NCBI RefSeq assembly: GCF_025907915.1
Contig: NZ_JAPAAF010000001.1
Span: 62,001-126,000 of the forward strand
Source: Gaoshiqia sediminis
GTDB taxonomy: Bacteria > Bacteroidota > Bacteroidia > Bacteroidales > Prolixibacteraceae
Length of the DNA stretch: 64,000 nucleotides
Direction: 5' to 3'
Shown here: piece after piece, positions 1 through 9,111 of the stretch
Layout of the letters: the number at the start of each line of letters is the position of its first letter
Position numbering within the stretch: position 1 is the stretch's first letter
The notes under the pieces: model-generated
Seen by the model: the letters and a program-made list of their open reading frames with translations, nothing else
Told to the model about the DNA's origin: nothing
Database searches by the model: none
Made by a program: the position numbers and the translations under genes

Positions 1-580
1 AACACTTACGTTCCATCCACAATTGGTTGACCTGCAGCCCCTGTTTGAAAAGTTGATACAGAACTTTCAACGGCAGCTGGACGGCATGTCAACCAAGGTT
101 GTTATTGGCTTTGAAAATGACCTTTCCGGCAGGCTGGTATTTGTCGATCCCGATCGGTTGGAGCAAATTTTTCGCAATCTGCTTGAAAACGCGGTGAAGT
201 TTACCTCGGTTGGCGGTATTCATTTTGGCTGTAAACTGGTTGAAGGACATCCGGTGTTTTTTGTCAGCGATACCGGTTGTGGGATCCGGAAGGAAAACCT
301 GGAAGCCATTTTTGATCGTTTTGTGAAAATCGATGATGACCCCGTTAGGTTGGTCCGGGGTACAGGCGTTGGCTTATTCTTATGCCGGCAGCTGGTCGAA
401 AAAATGGGCGGCAACATCCGTGTCGAATCCAAATATCTCGAAGGCACTTCCTTTTATTTTTCAGTAGGAAATTCGTTGCCTGCCGAAATCGTTGCCCGGT
501 TCGGGTTCCAATCGGCATCCAAAATTTGTGATCTGGTCAACCAGGGTCACGATCCTGATAAATATTTTTCAGGTAATTAA
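1..580 (+). CDS. Sensor histidine kinase, C-terminal part (5' end outside window)
   Basis: The reading frame is open from base 2, so the gene starts upstream; only about 192 C-terminal residues are visible. They form a HATPase_c domain: an N-box (LLENAVKFTSVGGIHFG), a G1 box (VSDTGCGI) and a G2 box (GTGVGLFLCRQLVEKMGGN), ending with GTSFYFSV. This is the ATP-binding half of a histidine kinase that would phosphorylate a histidine in the DHp helix, which lies outside the window. After the ATPase fold there are about 35 extra residues and a stop, with no receiver domain. The N-box closely resembles those of the kinases at 9108-11192 and 31711-35487, so it probably belongs to the same PAS-type family. 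The input sensor cannot be judged. Confidence 0.9.
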   Translation, partial: TLTFHPQLVDLQPLFEKLIQNFQRQLDGMSTKVVIGFENDLSGRLVFVDPDRLEQIFRNLLENAVKFTSVGGIHFGCKLVEGHPVFFVSDTGCGIRKENLEAIFDRFVKIDDDPVRLVRGTGVGLFLCRQLVEKMGGNIRVESKYLEGTSFYFSVGNSLPAEIVARFGFQSASKICDLVNQGHDPDKYFSGN

Positions 581-686
581 ACTCTCAGTACACAGCAATA
601 AGTAGCTCACTGAACTTAAAAGCGGGGAATACGTCCAAAGCTGTAATTTTTATCTGTTTTACAGCCGCGATTAGGGTAACTATTTT

Positions 687-694
687 TATTTTTG
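687..694 (+). promoter_or_regulatory. Candidate Bacteroidota -7 element for the YebC gene
   Basis: TATTTTTG fits the TAnnTTTG consensus of the Bacteroidota housekeeping sigma factor and lies about 40 bases before the GTG start at 735. No convincing -33 TTG stands at the usual distance, so this is a weak call. Confidence 0.35.
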
Positions 695-734
695 TGCCAT
701 TAAAATTTAGTCATTCATTTAAATTTATTATACC

Positions 735-1445
735 GTGGGAAGAGCATTTGAATATCGCCGGGCCGCCAAAGAAAAACGCTGGGGCCATATGTCGCGGATT
801 TTTCCGAAGTTATCCAGAGCAATTACAATGGCAGCTAAAGAAGGCGGGCAGGATCCGGACATGAATGCCAAGTTGCGGACAGCCATTCAAAATGCCAAAG
901 CCCAAAACATGCCGAAAGACAATATTGATTCGGCAATCAAACGGGCTGCCGGAAAAGATGCCTCGGAATATACCGAGGTGAACTACGAGGGAAAGGGCCC
1001 GCATGGGGTGCTGGTGTTTGTGGAATGTGCCACCGATAATACCACCCGTACCGTGGCCAACGTGAAATCGTATTTCAATAAAGTGGGCGGTGGTTTGGTG
1101 CCAACCGGTTCGCTCGAATTCATGTTCTCGCGCAAAGCGGTGTTCGAATTCGAGAAAACCGACAAGGTAGATATTGAGGAACTGGAACTGGAGCTGATTG
1201 ACGCCGGCCTGGAAGAAATTGAGGAAGAAGAAGGCATGGTATATGCCTCGGGCGATTATACCAGCTTTGGCACCCTATCGAAAGCCTTGGAAGATAAAGG
1301 CATTGACGTGAAAAAAGCTACCCTGAAACGCATCCCGACCACCCCGGTTGAATTTACCGAAGAACAACTGGAAGACATCGAAAAACTGCTGGATAAAATT
1401 GAAGAAGACGACGACGTGCAGCACGTGTTTACCAACATCGCTTAA
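735..1445 (+). CDS. YebC/PmpR-type transcriptional/translational regulator
   Basis: The 236-residue protein starts at GTG 735 with the family signature: [15 protein letters not shown], then [31 protein letters not shown] and, in the middle, [19 protein letters not shown] with [14 protein letters not shown]. These are the conserved blocks of the YebC family (PF01709), and the length is normal. Members are cytoplasmic; some bind DNA as regulators, and recent work on YebC-like proteins points to a role in translating difficult (proline-rich) sequences. The C-terminal third is very acidic, as is common. The GTG start is required because GRAFEYRR is the universal N-terminus. The gene stands alone between a kinase and a hairpin terminator. 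Confidence 0.93.
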   Translation: MGRAFEYRRAAKEKRWGHMSRIFPKLSRAITMAAKEGGQDPDMNAKLRTAIQNAKAQNMPKDNIDSAIKRAAGKDASEYTEVNYEGKGPHGVLVFVECATDNTTRTVANVKSYFNKVGGGLVPTGSLEFMFSRKAVFEFEKTDKVDIEELELELIDAGLEEIEEEEGMVYASGDYTSFGTLSKALEDKGIDVKKATLKRIPTTPVEFTEEQLEDIEKLLDKIEEDDDVQHVFTNIA

Positions 1446-1471
1446 ATCTCTAACGTTCAGATAATATTCAC

Positions 1472-1499
1472 GCCGTTTCCGGAAGGGGACGGCTTTTTT
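1472..1499 (+). terminator. Intrinsic terminator after the YebC gene
   Basis: A GCCGT...ACGGC stem-loop with a GC-rich top is followed by a TTTTTT run, 27 bases after the YebC stop codon. Confidence 0.65.
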
Positions 1500-1543
1500 A
1501 ATGCGGTTTTTTAACAAATTCATAAAAAGATCCCAGATATAAT

Positions 1544-1760
1544 GATTCCGAAAAAAAAAAGAGGCTATCCAAAAAGTCCTATGAGTTTTTTCAGAACTAT
1601 CATATTGTAAGTCCAGCCCAAGTTCCTGACCCCTAAATCCCCTAGAGGGGACTTTAAGCCTCACCTTTAGGGGAAGTTTGGAGGGGTAAAATGAGGAATG
1701 GCTAACAATTTGTAAGCTCACAAAAACCAGAATCTACTTTTAGGACAGCCCCTTTCGGTA
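1544..1760. repeat. MITE-like palindromic repeat element
   Basis: Imperfect terminal inverted repeats bracket about 190 bases without a gene. The left end (from 1561) reads GAGGCTATCCAAAAAGT; the right end read on the minus strand (from 1752) reads GGGGCTGTCCTAAAAGT. Similarity extends outward, since both sides carry CCGAAA. The interior (1628-1690) holds a second palindromic motif built on CCCCTAAATCCCCT and TTTAGGGG. No ORF of transposase type is present. It lies between two convergent transcription units (YebC and nqrF) and could fold into a strong hairpin that stops both. It is classed as a non-autonomous element by structure only. Confidence 0.6.
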
Positions 1761-1775
1761 TAACTGGTTGTTTGT

Positions 1776-3038
1776 TTAACTTCCAAAGTCGTCGAACAGG
1801 ACGTTTTCGTTGGGAACGCCCAAATCGTACAGCATTTTTTGGATGGCCGAGTTCATCATCGGCGGGCCACACAGGTAGTAATCAATTTCTTCCGGTTCCT
1901 CGTGCTTGCTCAGGTACATATCGTAAATTACCTGGTGGATAAAGCCTTTCGGGCCATCCCAGTTGTCTTCGGGTTGGGGGTCCGACAGGGCCAGGTTAAA
2001 CTTGAAGTTCGGAAAGTTCTTCTCAATTTCGCGAAATTGTTCGTAGTAGAAAACTTCCCTCCACGAACGTGCACCGTACCAGAAGGTAACGTTCTTCTTG
2101 GTTTCTTTCACCGTGTGGAACAGGTGGAACAGGTGCGAACGCATGGGGGCCATCCCGGCGCCACCACCAATAAACATCATCTCGTTATCGTTGTTTTTCA
2201 GGAAAAACTCGCCGTAGGGACCAGAAATGGTCACTTTGTCACCCGGTTTGCGCGAGAAAATATAAGAAGAACACACACCGGGGTTCACTTTCTGGAATCC
2301 GCCTTTAACACGGTCGAACGGCGGCGTGGCAATACGGATGTTCAGCATGATAATGTTTCCCTCGGCCGGGTGGTTGGCCATCGAGTAAGCCCGGAAGGTT
2401 GCTTCTGGGTTTTTCATCTTCAGGTCGAACATATTATACTGTTCCCACTCCGGACGGAACTTTTCGTCGATGTCCATGTCTTTGAAGTCCACGTCGATTT
2501 TCGGAACATCAATCTGAATGTACCCTCCTGATTTGAAATCGAGGGTTTCGCCTTTGGGCAGCCTCACCACAAATTCTTTGATATAGGTGGCTACGTTACG
2601 GTTCGAAACCACTTCGCATTCCCATTTTTTCACGCCCAGCACTTCCTGGTGGATGTGCAGTTTCATGTCCTCTTTCACCTTTACCTGGCAGGCCAGACGC
2701 CAGTTGTTGGCTTGTTCCTTGCGGGTGAAGAAACCGGTTTCGGTGGGCAGAATGGAGCCACCGCCTTCAACAACCTGGCAACGGCACATGCCACAGGTAC
2801 CACCACCACCGCAGGCCGAAGGCAATAAAATTTTATTGTTCCCCAGTGTGGTGAGCAGCGTGTTGCCCGGGTCTGTTTCCAGATCGAGGTAACCATCGTT
2901 AATGTCGATTTTTACAGTTCCTGCCGGGGTAAGTTTTTTCTTGACATACAACAAGATGGAAACCAGCAGGATGATGATCAACAGGAAGATGATCACACTG
3001 GTGAGAACAACCGTTGTTTGTGTAGCTAAAAATATCAT
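1776..3038 (-). CDS. nqrF: Na+-translocating NADH:quinone reductase subunit F
   Basis: NqrF is the NADH-oxidising entry subunit of Na+-NQR: a hydride goes from NADH to FAD, then electrons go singly to a [2Fe-2S] centre. The 420 residues show, in order, one N-terminal membrane helix (about 8-31), a ferredoxin-type [2Fe-2S] domain with cysteines 76, 82, 85 and 117 (SACGGGGTCGMC...C), an FAD-binding domain with RAYSMANHP (216-224), and an NAD-binding domain with GGGAGMAPMRSH (from 291) and a C-terminal CGPPMM. Length and motifs match the family. It is the last gene of the nqr operon, 25 bases after nqrE. Its transcript would run into the palindromic repeat at 1544-1760. Confidence 0.97.
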   Translation of the reverse strand: MIFLATQTTVVLTSVIIFLLIIILLVSILLYVKKKLTPAGTVKIDINDGYLDLETDPGNTLLTTLGNNKILLPSACGGGGTCGMCRCQVVEGGGSILPTETGFFTRKEQANNWRLACQVKVKEDMKLHIHQEVLGVKKWECEVVSNRNVATYIKEFVVRLPKGETLDFKSGGYIQIDVPKIDVDFKDMDIDEKFRPEWEQYNMFDLKMKNPEATFRAYSMANHPAEGNIIMLNIRIATPPFDRVKGGFQKVNPGVCSSYIFSRKPGDKVTISGPYGEFFLKNNDNEMMFIGGGAGMAPMRSHLFHLFHTVKETKKNVTFWYGARSWREVFYYEQFREIEKNFPNFKFNLALSDPQPEDNWDGPKGFIHQVIYDMYLSKHEEPEEIDYYLCGPPMMNSAIQKMLYDLGVPNENVLFDDFGS

Positions 3039-3063
3039 GGTGATTGAATGTTTTTAATTTCTA

Positions 3064-3681
3064 CTATAATTTGATGCCCATAAAACCCATGAAAGCCAAT
3101 CCCATAAGGCCGGTCACGATAAAGGTGATCCCCAGTCCGCGCAGAGGCGCGGGAACATGGGAGTACTGAATTTTCTCGCGAATGGCAGCAATACCAACAA
3201 TGGCGAGAAACCAGCCAATGCCGGAACCCAGCCCGTAAGAAGTGGCTTCGGCAATATTGTTGAACGCTTTTTGCTGCATAAACAGCGAACCACCCAGGAT
3301 GGCGCAGTTTACCGCAATCAGGGGCAGGAAGATCCCCAGCTGCGTGTACAACACCGGAGCGAATTTTTCAACAATCATTTCCACCAACTGCACCATGGAC
3401 GCAATTACGGCGATGAACATGATGAAGCTCAAAAAGCTAAGGTCAACATCCGCAAAACCAGCACCCAGCCAGCTCAAAGCCCCTTCTTTTAATACATAGT
3501 TTTCGAGCAGGTAGTTTACCGGCAGCGTGATGGCCAGCACAAAGATGACCGCGATGCCAAGTCCGGTAGCCGTCTTTACCGATTTGGAAACAGCCAGGTA
3601 TGAGCACATCCCAAGGAAGTAGGCAAATACCATGTTTTCAATGAAGATTGACTTGACAAATATATTAATCAGATTTTCCAT
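3064..3681 (-). CDS. nqrE: Na+-translocating NADH:quinone reductase subunit E
   Basis: This 205-residue, six-helix membrane protein is one of the two homologous subunits (NqrD and NqrE) that form the ion-channel-like core of Na+-NQR. Cys26 ([11 protein letters not shown]) and Cys126 (VNCAILGGS) correspond to the conserved half-membrane cysteines that, with those of NqrD, ligate the intramembrane [2Fe-2S] cluster passing electrons from NqrF to NqrC. Length and sequence are typical (RnfA/NqrE family). It lies between nqrD (27 bases) and nqrF (25 bases), in the universal gene order. Confidence 0.97.
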   Translation of the reverse strand: MENLINIFVKSIFIENMVFAYFLGMCSYLAVSKSVKTATGLGIAVIFVLAITLPVNYLLENYVLKEGALSWLGAGFADVDLSFLSFIMFIAVIASMVQLVEMIVEKFAPVLYTQLGIFLPLIAVNCAILGGSLFMQQKAFNNIAEATSYGLGSGIGWFLAIVGIAAIREKIQYSHVPAPLRGLGITFIVTGLMGLAFMGFMGIKL

Positions 3682-3708
3682 ATCTCGTAGGATTTGTAAG
3701 GTTCAAAA

Positions 3709-4359
3709 TTAATCTTCAATCAGTTTCCGGTTTTTACTGCGCTGTACCCAGATAATTACTCCAACGGTAATGAGCGCCATCGGGGGCAGGATCATCATCC
3801 CGTTGTTGGAGTAGAATCCGCCATTGACAATGTACCAGCTTTCGGGGATCAGTTTGAAACCGAAAATGCTGCCCGATCCCAGTAGTTCGCGGAAAAAGCC
3901 CACGATCACCAGGATAGCGCCATAACCGGCTCCGTTGCCCAGCCCGTCGAGAAACGATGGCCAGGGTTTGTTGCCCAGTGCAAATGCTTCCAAGCGGCCC
4001 ATCAGGATACAGTTCGTGATAATCAAGCCTACAAAAACTGACAGCTGCTTGCTTACATCGTAAACAAAGGCTTTCAGTACCTGGTCAACCAGGATTACCA
4101 AGGCGGCAATAACAACCAACTGCACGATAATGCGGATACGGTTGGGAATCGTATTTCGTAAAAGCGAAATAATCACGTTAGCGAAGGCCAGTACCGCAAT
4201 TACCGAGATCGACATTACCACGGCCGGCTTCAACTGGGCTGTTACCGCCAGTGCCGAGCAAATACCCAATACCTGAACGGTAATCGGGTTACTGCTGTTC
4301 AGCGGGTTGCTCAACAGTCCCAAATTCTTCTTTGAAAATAAAGGTTCTCTATCGCTCAT
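3709..4359 (-). CDS. nqrD: Na+-translocating NADH:quinone reductase subunit D
   Basis: This 216-residue polytopic membrane protein of the RnfE/NqrD family pairs with NqrE in the membrane core. Cys34 (LGICSALAVT) and Cys117 (ITNCILMGR) are the expected ligands of the shared [2Fe-2S] cluster. The segment NPITVQVLGICSALAVT and the block MGRLEAFALGNKPWPS are hallmarks of NqrD. The start lies 6 bases after the nqrC stop, so translation is probably coupled. Confidence 0.97.
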   Translation of the reverse strand: MSDREPLFSKKNLGLLSNPLNSSNPITVQVLGICSALAVTAQLKPAVVMSISVIAVLAFANVIISLLRNTIPNRIRIIVQLVVIAALVILVDQVLKAFVYDVSKQLSVFVGLIITNCILMGRLEAFALGNKPWPSFLDGLGNGAGYGAILVIVGFFRELLGSGSIFGFKLIPESWYIVNGGFYSNNGMMILPPMALITVGVIIWVQRSKNRKLIED

Positions 4360-4365
4360 CTTCTT

Positions 4366-5061
4366 CTATTTTTTCTGGTTGAAAAAAGCTTTATATGCAG
4401 TGAGGTCGTCGAAAATCATCTGTTGCAAGCCTTTCGACGTAATGGTACCTCCCGAAATGGCGTCCACCTTGTGTTCGGCTGGCGCCGTCTCATTTGATTT
4501 TGCCACGATCACCGATTGGAAAGAGCCATCTTTCCCGAAAATGGTTTTGCCCTTAAACTGGTCCTGAAATACCGTGGTGGATATTTCGGCGCCAAGCCCC
4601 GGGGTTTCGCCCTGGTGGTCGAAGGTGGCTCCGTAAATGGTGTTCATGTCGCTTTCCAGGGATACATATCCCCAGATGGGGCCCCACAATCCGGCTCCGT
4701 AAAGAGGAAGGATGTACTTCACACTTCCGTCGATTTGGCACTCAAATACAGGCAGTATGCGTTGATCAACTGGTTTGGAGCGTTCTTTTTTCAGATCGAC
4801 AGAGAAGGCATCTCCGTCGATTTTTTCACCTGAGGCGTTCACAACATACGAGTTGACAATCCGTTCGCTGTAAATCTGCGTGGCACTTTGTGCGTCGGCA
4901 ACTATGTTTACAGAAGCCAGAATATTCTGCTTTTTCTCAATTTCAATATTCTTCTGCTGGAATGGTTTTAGGTTGATGGCTGCGATTGAAAGAATGGCTG
5001 CCACAAAAATCACCATTGCCGAAGCATATATAAAGGTATAAACATTACCGTTCCTGTCCAT
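4366..5061 (-). CDS. nqrC: Na+-translocating NADH:quinone reductase subunit C (covalent FMN)
   Basis: NqrC carries a covalently bound FMN on the periplasmic side and passes electrons from the NqrD/E cluster to NqrB. The 231-residue protein has one N-terminal membrane helix (about 9-30) followed by an FMN-binding domain. The flavinylation site is read as SGGTITSKG with acceptor Thr206. The classical motif recognised by the flavin transferase ApbE is D-x-x-(S/T)-G-A-T, so the alanine is glycine here; the Asp (Asp200) is kept. The segment LYGAGLWGPIWGYV is a conserved NqrC/RnfG block. No apbE gene lies in the window. nqrB ends 18 bases upstream of its start. Confidence 0.96.
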   Translation of the reverse strand: MDRNGNVYTFIYASAMVIFVAAILSIAAINLKPFQQKNIEIEKKQNILASVNIVADAQSATQIYSERIVNSYVVNASGEKIDGDAFSVDLKKERSKPVDQRILPVFECQIDGSVKYILPLYGAGLWGPIWGYVSLESDMNTIYGATFDHQGETPGLGAEISTTVFQDQFKGKTIFGKDGSFQSVIVAKSNETAPAEHKVDAISGGTITSKGLQQMIFDDLTAYKAFFNQKK

Positions 5062-5079
5062 TTCTATAGTCTTTGTTGG

Positions 5080-6240
5080 TTAAGCATTTACTTTTGCCCG
5101 TTTCAGGCGGCGTTTAATATTTCCTTCCAGCACATAGTGGTCAATCAGCGGTGCAAAGGTGTTCATCAGCAGAATGGCGAGCATCATACCTTCGGGATAA
5201 GCCGGGTTGACCACACGGATCAGGATGGCAAAAATACCGATCAGGAAGCCGTAAATCCATTTTCCTTTTTCCGTTTGAGCAGCTGATACCGGGTCGGTGG
5301 CCATGAAAATAGCACCGAAGGCAAAGCCCCCAATAATCAGGTGTTGCCAGAAAGGAAGCGCCATATAAACATTGTCGCCGGCAAAAGCATTCAGTAACAA
5401 GCCCATCGCTGCACCACCCAAAACAGTGGAAAGCATGATTTTCCAACTGCCAATACCTGTAATCAGCAGGATGACGGCGCCAATTAAAATAGCAACGGTA
5501 GAGGTTTCTCCAATCGAGCCCGGAATCAAACCGATGAAGGCATTCCATACGTTGAAGTCAGTATTCCCGGCAGCAGCCATCGCCATGGGGGTAGCCCCGG
5601 TAAAACCGTCAACCATCGTTTCCACGCCGGATGCCGAGATCCACACCGCATCGCCCGACATTTGTCCGGGGTAGGCGAAGAACAGGAAGGCACGGGCCAC
5701 CAGGGCCGGGTTCCAGATGTTCATCCCGGTACCACCGAAAACTTCTTTCCCGAAAATAACGGAAAAGGCTACAGCAATAGCAATCATCCACAACGGGGTA
5801 TTTACCGGCATCACCAAAGGTATCAGTATCCCGGAAACCAGGAAGCCTTCGTTCACTTCGTGTCCACGAAACTGGGCAAAAATAAATTCGATGCCCAAAC
5901 CAACCACGTACGATACAATGACGATGGGCAACACTTTCAGCAAGCCAAACAGGAACATGTCCCAGAACCCGGCTGTGCCAAGCTGTCCAAGGGCCCCGAA
6001 ATGCTGGTAGCCCACGTTATACATGCCAAACAGTAACGCAGGAACCAAAGCAAGTACTACAATACTCATGGTTCGTTTCAGATCGATAAAATCGTGAATG
6101 TGTGTTCCTGATTTTGACGTTTCCTTCGAAACGAATGCAAACGTAAAAAAAGCATCATGTGTTGAGTGCAGCCAGTGATACTTGCCACCCTTCTGAACAT
6201 GAGGTTTCGTTTTTTCAAAAAAGTTTCTTATCGCTTTCAT
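5080..6240 (-). CDS. nqrB: Na+-translocating NADH:quinone reductase subunit B (covalent FMN, riboflavin)
   Basis: NqrB is the largest membrane subunit; it holds covalent FMN and riboflavin and is the main Na+ pathway and quinone-reducing part. The 386 residues contain about ten membrane helices. The ApbE-type flavinylation motif is clear: DGFTGATP, acceptor Thr217. GKEVFGGTGMNIWNPALVARAFLFFAYP and VSGILIPLVMPVNTPLW are strongly conserved NqrB/RnfD blocks, as is ATDPVSAAQT near the C-terminus. It is the second gene of the operon, 28 bases after nqrA. Confidence 0.97.
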   Translation of the reverse strand: MKAIRNFFEKTKPHVQKGGKYHWLHSTHDAFFTFAFVSKETSKSGTHIHDFIDLKRTMSIVVLALVPALLFGMYNVGYQHFGALGQLGTAGFWDMFLFGLLKVLPIVIVSYVVGLGIEFIFAQFRGHEVNEGFLVSGILIPLVMPVNTPLWMIAIAVAFSVIFGKEVFGGTGMNIWNPALVARAFLFFAYPGQMSGDAVWISASGVETMVDGFTGATPMAMAAAGNTDFNVWNAFIGLIPGSIGETSTVAILIGAVILLITGIGSWKIMLSTVLGGAAMGLLLNAFAGDNVYMALPFWQHLIIGGFAFGAIFMATDPVSAAQTEKGKWIYGFLIGIFAILIRVVNPAYPEGMMLAILLMNTFAPLIDHYVLEGNIKRRLKRAKVNA

Positions 6241-6268
6241 TGAATATCTTTTTAAAGCACTTGTTCGT

Positions 6269-7621
6269 TTATCCCAATTCTTTTACCATGACATTGATCC
6301 CCTCGCGTAAAATATCCTGCACTTTGATTTTGGAGGTACAGGCGTATTCGCACAGGGCGAGATCTTCTTCCACCAACTCGTAAATGCCGAGTTGTTCCAT
6401 TTTGTCAATATCGTTGGCCAAAATAGCCTTCAGCAGGAACACGGGAAGAATATCCATGGGCAGGTACTTTTCGTACTGGCCGGAAAGTACAAAGGCCCGT
6501 TCGCCTCCGTTCATGTTGGCGTTCAGTGTATATTCTTTTTTGGGTAATAAGCTGGACAAGAATGCTTTGCTGGCCGAAAATTTGTTGATACCGGGGTCAG
6601 CCCAGCCAATAAATTCATAGTCATCACCTTCGGGGATGACCGTAATTTGCTGGTCGAAGAAGCCCAGGAAGTCGTCCAGGTCAACTTTTGTGCCGGTGAG
6701 CACGTTGCCGCTGATGTAACGCTCGTGGGTTTCATGTTTGGTTTTCCCTTTGAGCAGTCCGCAAACTTCGGCGCCATGGATGGTCTTATAATATTTTGGG
6801 GATTTCACTTCAGAACCTGTCAGCGCGATGGTTTTAGATAAGTCGAGCATGCCGGTTTCAAACAAGCGACCGATGTAAACAACAGCCTGCGGGGAAACAG
6901 TCCAAACAAGGTCGCCTTTGTTTATCGGGGAAACATGGTGAAGTTGGACACCTACGTTACCGGCAGGGTGTGGCCCGGCAAACGTATTGACGGTCACATT
7001 TTTCAAGCCCGAAAAAACGCCGTTGGTCTGTTTGGGCGACAAACCCAGAAAGACCGATCCTTCGGTGAGCTTGCTCAAGGCATTGATGCCGGTCTGCAAA
7101 GCCGATTTGTCGTTTTGAAAAATAAAATCGTAATCCGGGGCAAGCGGACTTGAGTCGAATCCCGAGACGAAAATATTTTTCGGCTGGTCTGCCGGCTTGG
7201 CGGTCGTTCCGTAAGGACGCTGCCTGATGAAAGGCCAGATTCCGCTTTGTAACAACTGCCCGCAAATTTCTTCACGGCTGAGCTTCAGTGGATCGGCTTT
7301 CGTAAATGCCTTGAACTCGGCTTTGCCATCGGCTTCAACAACAACTTCTAAAATTTTACGGCGCTCACCACGGTTGACCAGCTTAACGGTTCCGCTAACC
7401 GGTGAGGTAAATAAAATTTCAGGATGATATTTGTCGAAAAACAGGGCGTCGCCGGCTTTCACCGGGGCATCAGCCTTCACACTTAATTTTGGAGTTAAGC
7501 CAGGAAAATCGGTTGGCTTAAGGGCTACGGTTTTTGGCGCTTCGGCTTTCTCAAGAACAGCCTCGGCAGCTCCTTTCAACCGGATATCCAATCCGCGCTT
7601 TAATTTGAAATGCTTTGACAT
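6269..7621 (-). CDS. nqrA: Na+-translocating NADH:quinone reductase subunit A
   Basis: NqrA is the cytoplasmic subunit without a tightly bound redox cofactor that interacts with quinone. The 450-residue protein starts MSKHFKLKRGLDIRLKG, the typical NqrA N-terminus, and continues with the biotinyl/lipoyl-like SPVSGTVKLVNRGERRK hairpin and the FAGPHPAGNVGVQLHHVSP block. No membrane helix is seen, as expected. It is the first gene of the six-gene operon and is preceded by a good promoter at 7656-7687. Confidence 0.97.
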   Translation of the reverse strand: MSKHFKLKRGLDIRLKGAAEAVLEKAEAPKTVALKPTDFPGLTPKLSVKADAPVKAGDALFFDKYHPEILFTSPVSGTVKLVNRGERRKILEVVVEADGKAEFKAFTKADPLKLSREEICGQLLQSGIWPFIRQRPYGTTAKPADQPKNIFVSGFDSSPLAPDYDFIFQNDKSALQTGINALSKLTEGSVFLGLSPKQTNGVFSGLKNVTVNTFAGPHPAGNVGVQLHHVSPINKGDLVWTVSPQAVVYIGRLFETGMLDLSKTIALTGSEVKSPKYYKTIHGAEVCGLLKGKTKHETHERYISGNVLTGTKVDLDDFLGFFDQQITVIPEGDDYEFIGWADPGINKFSASKAFLSSLLPKKEYTLNANMNGGERAFVLSGQYEKYLPMDILPVFLLKAILANDIDKMEQLGIYELVEEDLALCEYACTSKIKVQDILREGINVMVKELG

Positions 7622-7655
7622 TGTAATCCCTTGTTGTGTTTATGATATAGGCAGG

Positions 7656-7687
7656 CAAAAGTAAATATTATTAAAAACTTTTCACAA
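7656..7687 (-). promoter_or_regulatory. Promoter of the nqr operon
   Basis: On the minus strand a -33 TTG (7687-7685) is separated by 21 bases from TACTTTTG (7663-7656), which matches the Bacteroidota -7 consensus TAnnTTTG. It lies about 35 bases before the nqrA start and gives a short leader. Confidence 0.6.
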
Positions 7688-7821
7688 TCTTTGTTGCACA
7701 AACCGAACGGATTGAAATATTTAAATACATCAACACGTTACATATTCCGAACCCGCTGATGGCCCGCTTTTTTTTGAGGTCCAAAATCAGTAAAAAGTAA
7801 TGTTATTAAACCCGGTTTTGC

Positions 7822-9111
7822 ATGAAATGTTTGCTTTTTTCTGGATTTTTTCTGCCCATTCTGTTCGTTATTTTTTCATTAAATTCTTTCGCCCAATACG
7901 AAAATGAACAGTATTACGGGAATGTCGTTTTCCGGGAAGAAATCAAGTCGGTGCAATTATTCCGCGTCGGGGCGGTATTGAGCCATCCCATCATCACGTT
8001 GGGAACAGAGGAGCAGCTGGTGCTGAAATTTGACGATTTGTCGGGCGAACTCAGGAATTACAGCTACACGCTGATTCATTGCGATGCCGACTGGAACGAG
8101 TCGTTTGTCATTCAGCAGGAATACCTGGAGGGTTTCGCGGATAATCCGCTGGATGATTTTGCGCGGAGTTTCAACACCATCGTGTCTTATACCAACTACC
8201 AGCTTTTGATCCCCAATGACCGTGTGCAGATAAAATATTCGGGAAATTACGCCTTGGTGGTTTTCGAGGATCATGACCGGGAAAAAGTGGTCCTGACCAG
8301 GCGGTTTCAGGTTCTGGACCCACGGGTTGAAATCGCCGGACGGGTAAAGCGGGCCACCTTTGACCCGTTCAAGGGCGATAATCAGGAGGTGGATTTTTCC
8401 ATCTTGCATGAACGGTTGAAAATTGACAACCCCCGTGACGAAATAAAAGTGGTTGTGATGAAAAACCGGCGGTGGGACAATGCCATAACCGGGCTCAAAC
8501 CGTTGTTTGTAAGGCCCAATGAGTTGGTGTATGATTATCAGCAGGAAAACGTTTTTGCGGGAGGCAACGAATACCGCTATTTCGATGCACGTACTTACCG
8601 GCACAATGGTGAAAATATTCTGTCCGTGGAATTTCATCGCCCCTATTATCACCTTACCCTAAATACGGACGAAATCCGTTCCAATAAAAAGTATGCTGAG
8701 TACCGCGAAATGAACGGAAATTATGTGGTCGAAAGCCAGGACCGGATCGATGATGCCGATACGGAATGCGACTATGTTTTTGTGCATTTTACCTTGCCAA
8801 TGGATGCTCCGCTTGTGGGCGGGTCGGTACATGTTTTTGGCGCGCTAACCGATTGGAATGCCAATGGTGGCAATGAAATGAGTTGGAGTTTTGAGCGTGC
8901 TGCCTGCGAGCTGACCTTGCTGCTCAAGCAGGGTTATTACAACTATCAGTATGTCTATTTGCCCGACAGGGCAACTGCTGCTGAGGAAAGTGTGCTGGAA
9001 GGGAGTCATGTGGAAACGGAAAACGAATATCAAATCCTGGTGTATTACCGCTCCCGGTCGGGAAGATACGATGAGCTCGTGGGGCATCAAATCCTGAATT
9101 CACGCAATTAG
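7822..9111 (+). CDS. Type IX secretion system plug protein (DUF5103 family)
   Basis: The 429-residue protein has a signal peptide (MKCLLFSGFF... ending SFA-Q near residue 24) and then the DUF5103 fold, with YYGNVVFREEIKSVQLFR, YTLIHCDADW and the NPLDDFARSFNT block. A C-terminal beta-sandwich segment (VHVFGALTDWN) resembles an E-set/CBM48-like module. Family members are the plug protein seen bound to the SprA translocon of the type IX secretion system, where the plug closes the periplasmic opening of the channel. Length and motifs agree. The gene is divergent from nqrA and converges, with a 4-base overlap, on the kinase at 9108. The sequence supports family membership; the plug role is inferred from the family. 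Confidence 0.85.
   Translation: MKCLLFSGFFLPILFVIFSLNSFAQYENEQYYGNVVFREEIKSVQLFRVGAVLSHPIITLGTEEQLVLKFDDLSGELRNYSYTLIHCDADWNESFVIQQEYLEGFADNPLDDFARSFNTIVSYTNYQLLIPNDRVQIKYSGNYALVVFEDHDREKVVLTRRFQVLDPRVEIAGRVKRATFDPFKGDNQEVDFSILHERLKIDNPRDEIKVVVMKNRRWDNAITGLKPLFVRPNELVYDYQQENVFAGGNEYRYFDARTYRHNGENILSVEFHRPYYHLTLNTDEIRSNKKYAEYREMNGNYVVESQDRIDDADTECDYVFVHFTLPMDAPLVGGSVHVFGALTDWNANGGNEMSWSFERAACELTLLLKQGYYNYQYVYLPDRATAAEESVLEGSHVETENEYQILVYYRSRSGRYDELVGHQILNSRN

Noticed and set aside
1275-1721. 148-residue minus-strand frame running from the repeat element into yebC
   Set aside because: It is antisense to yebC and crosses the inverted repeats; no recognisable domain.
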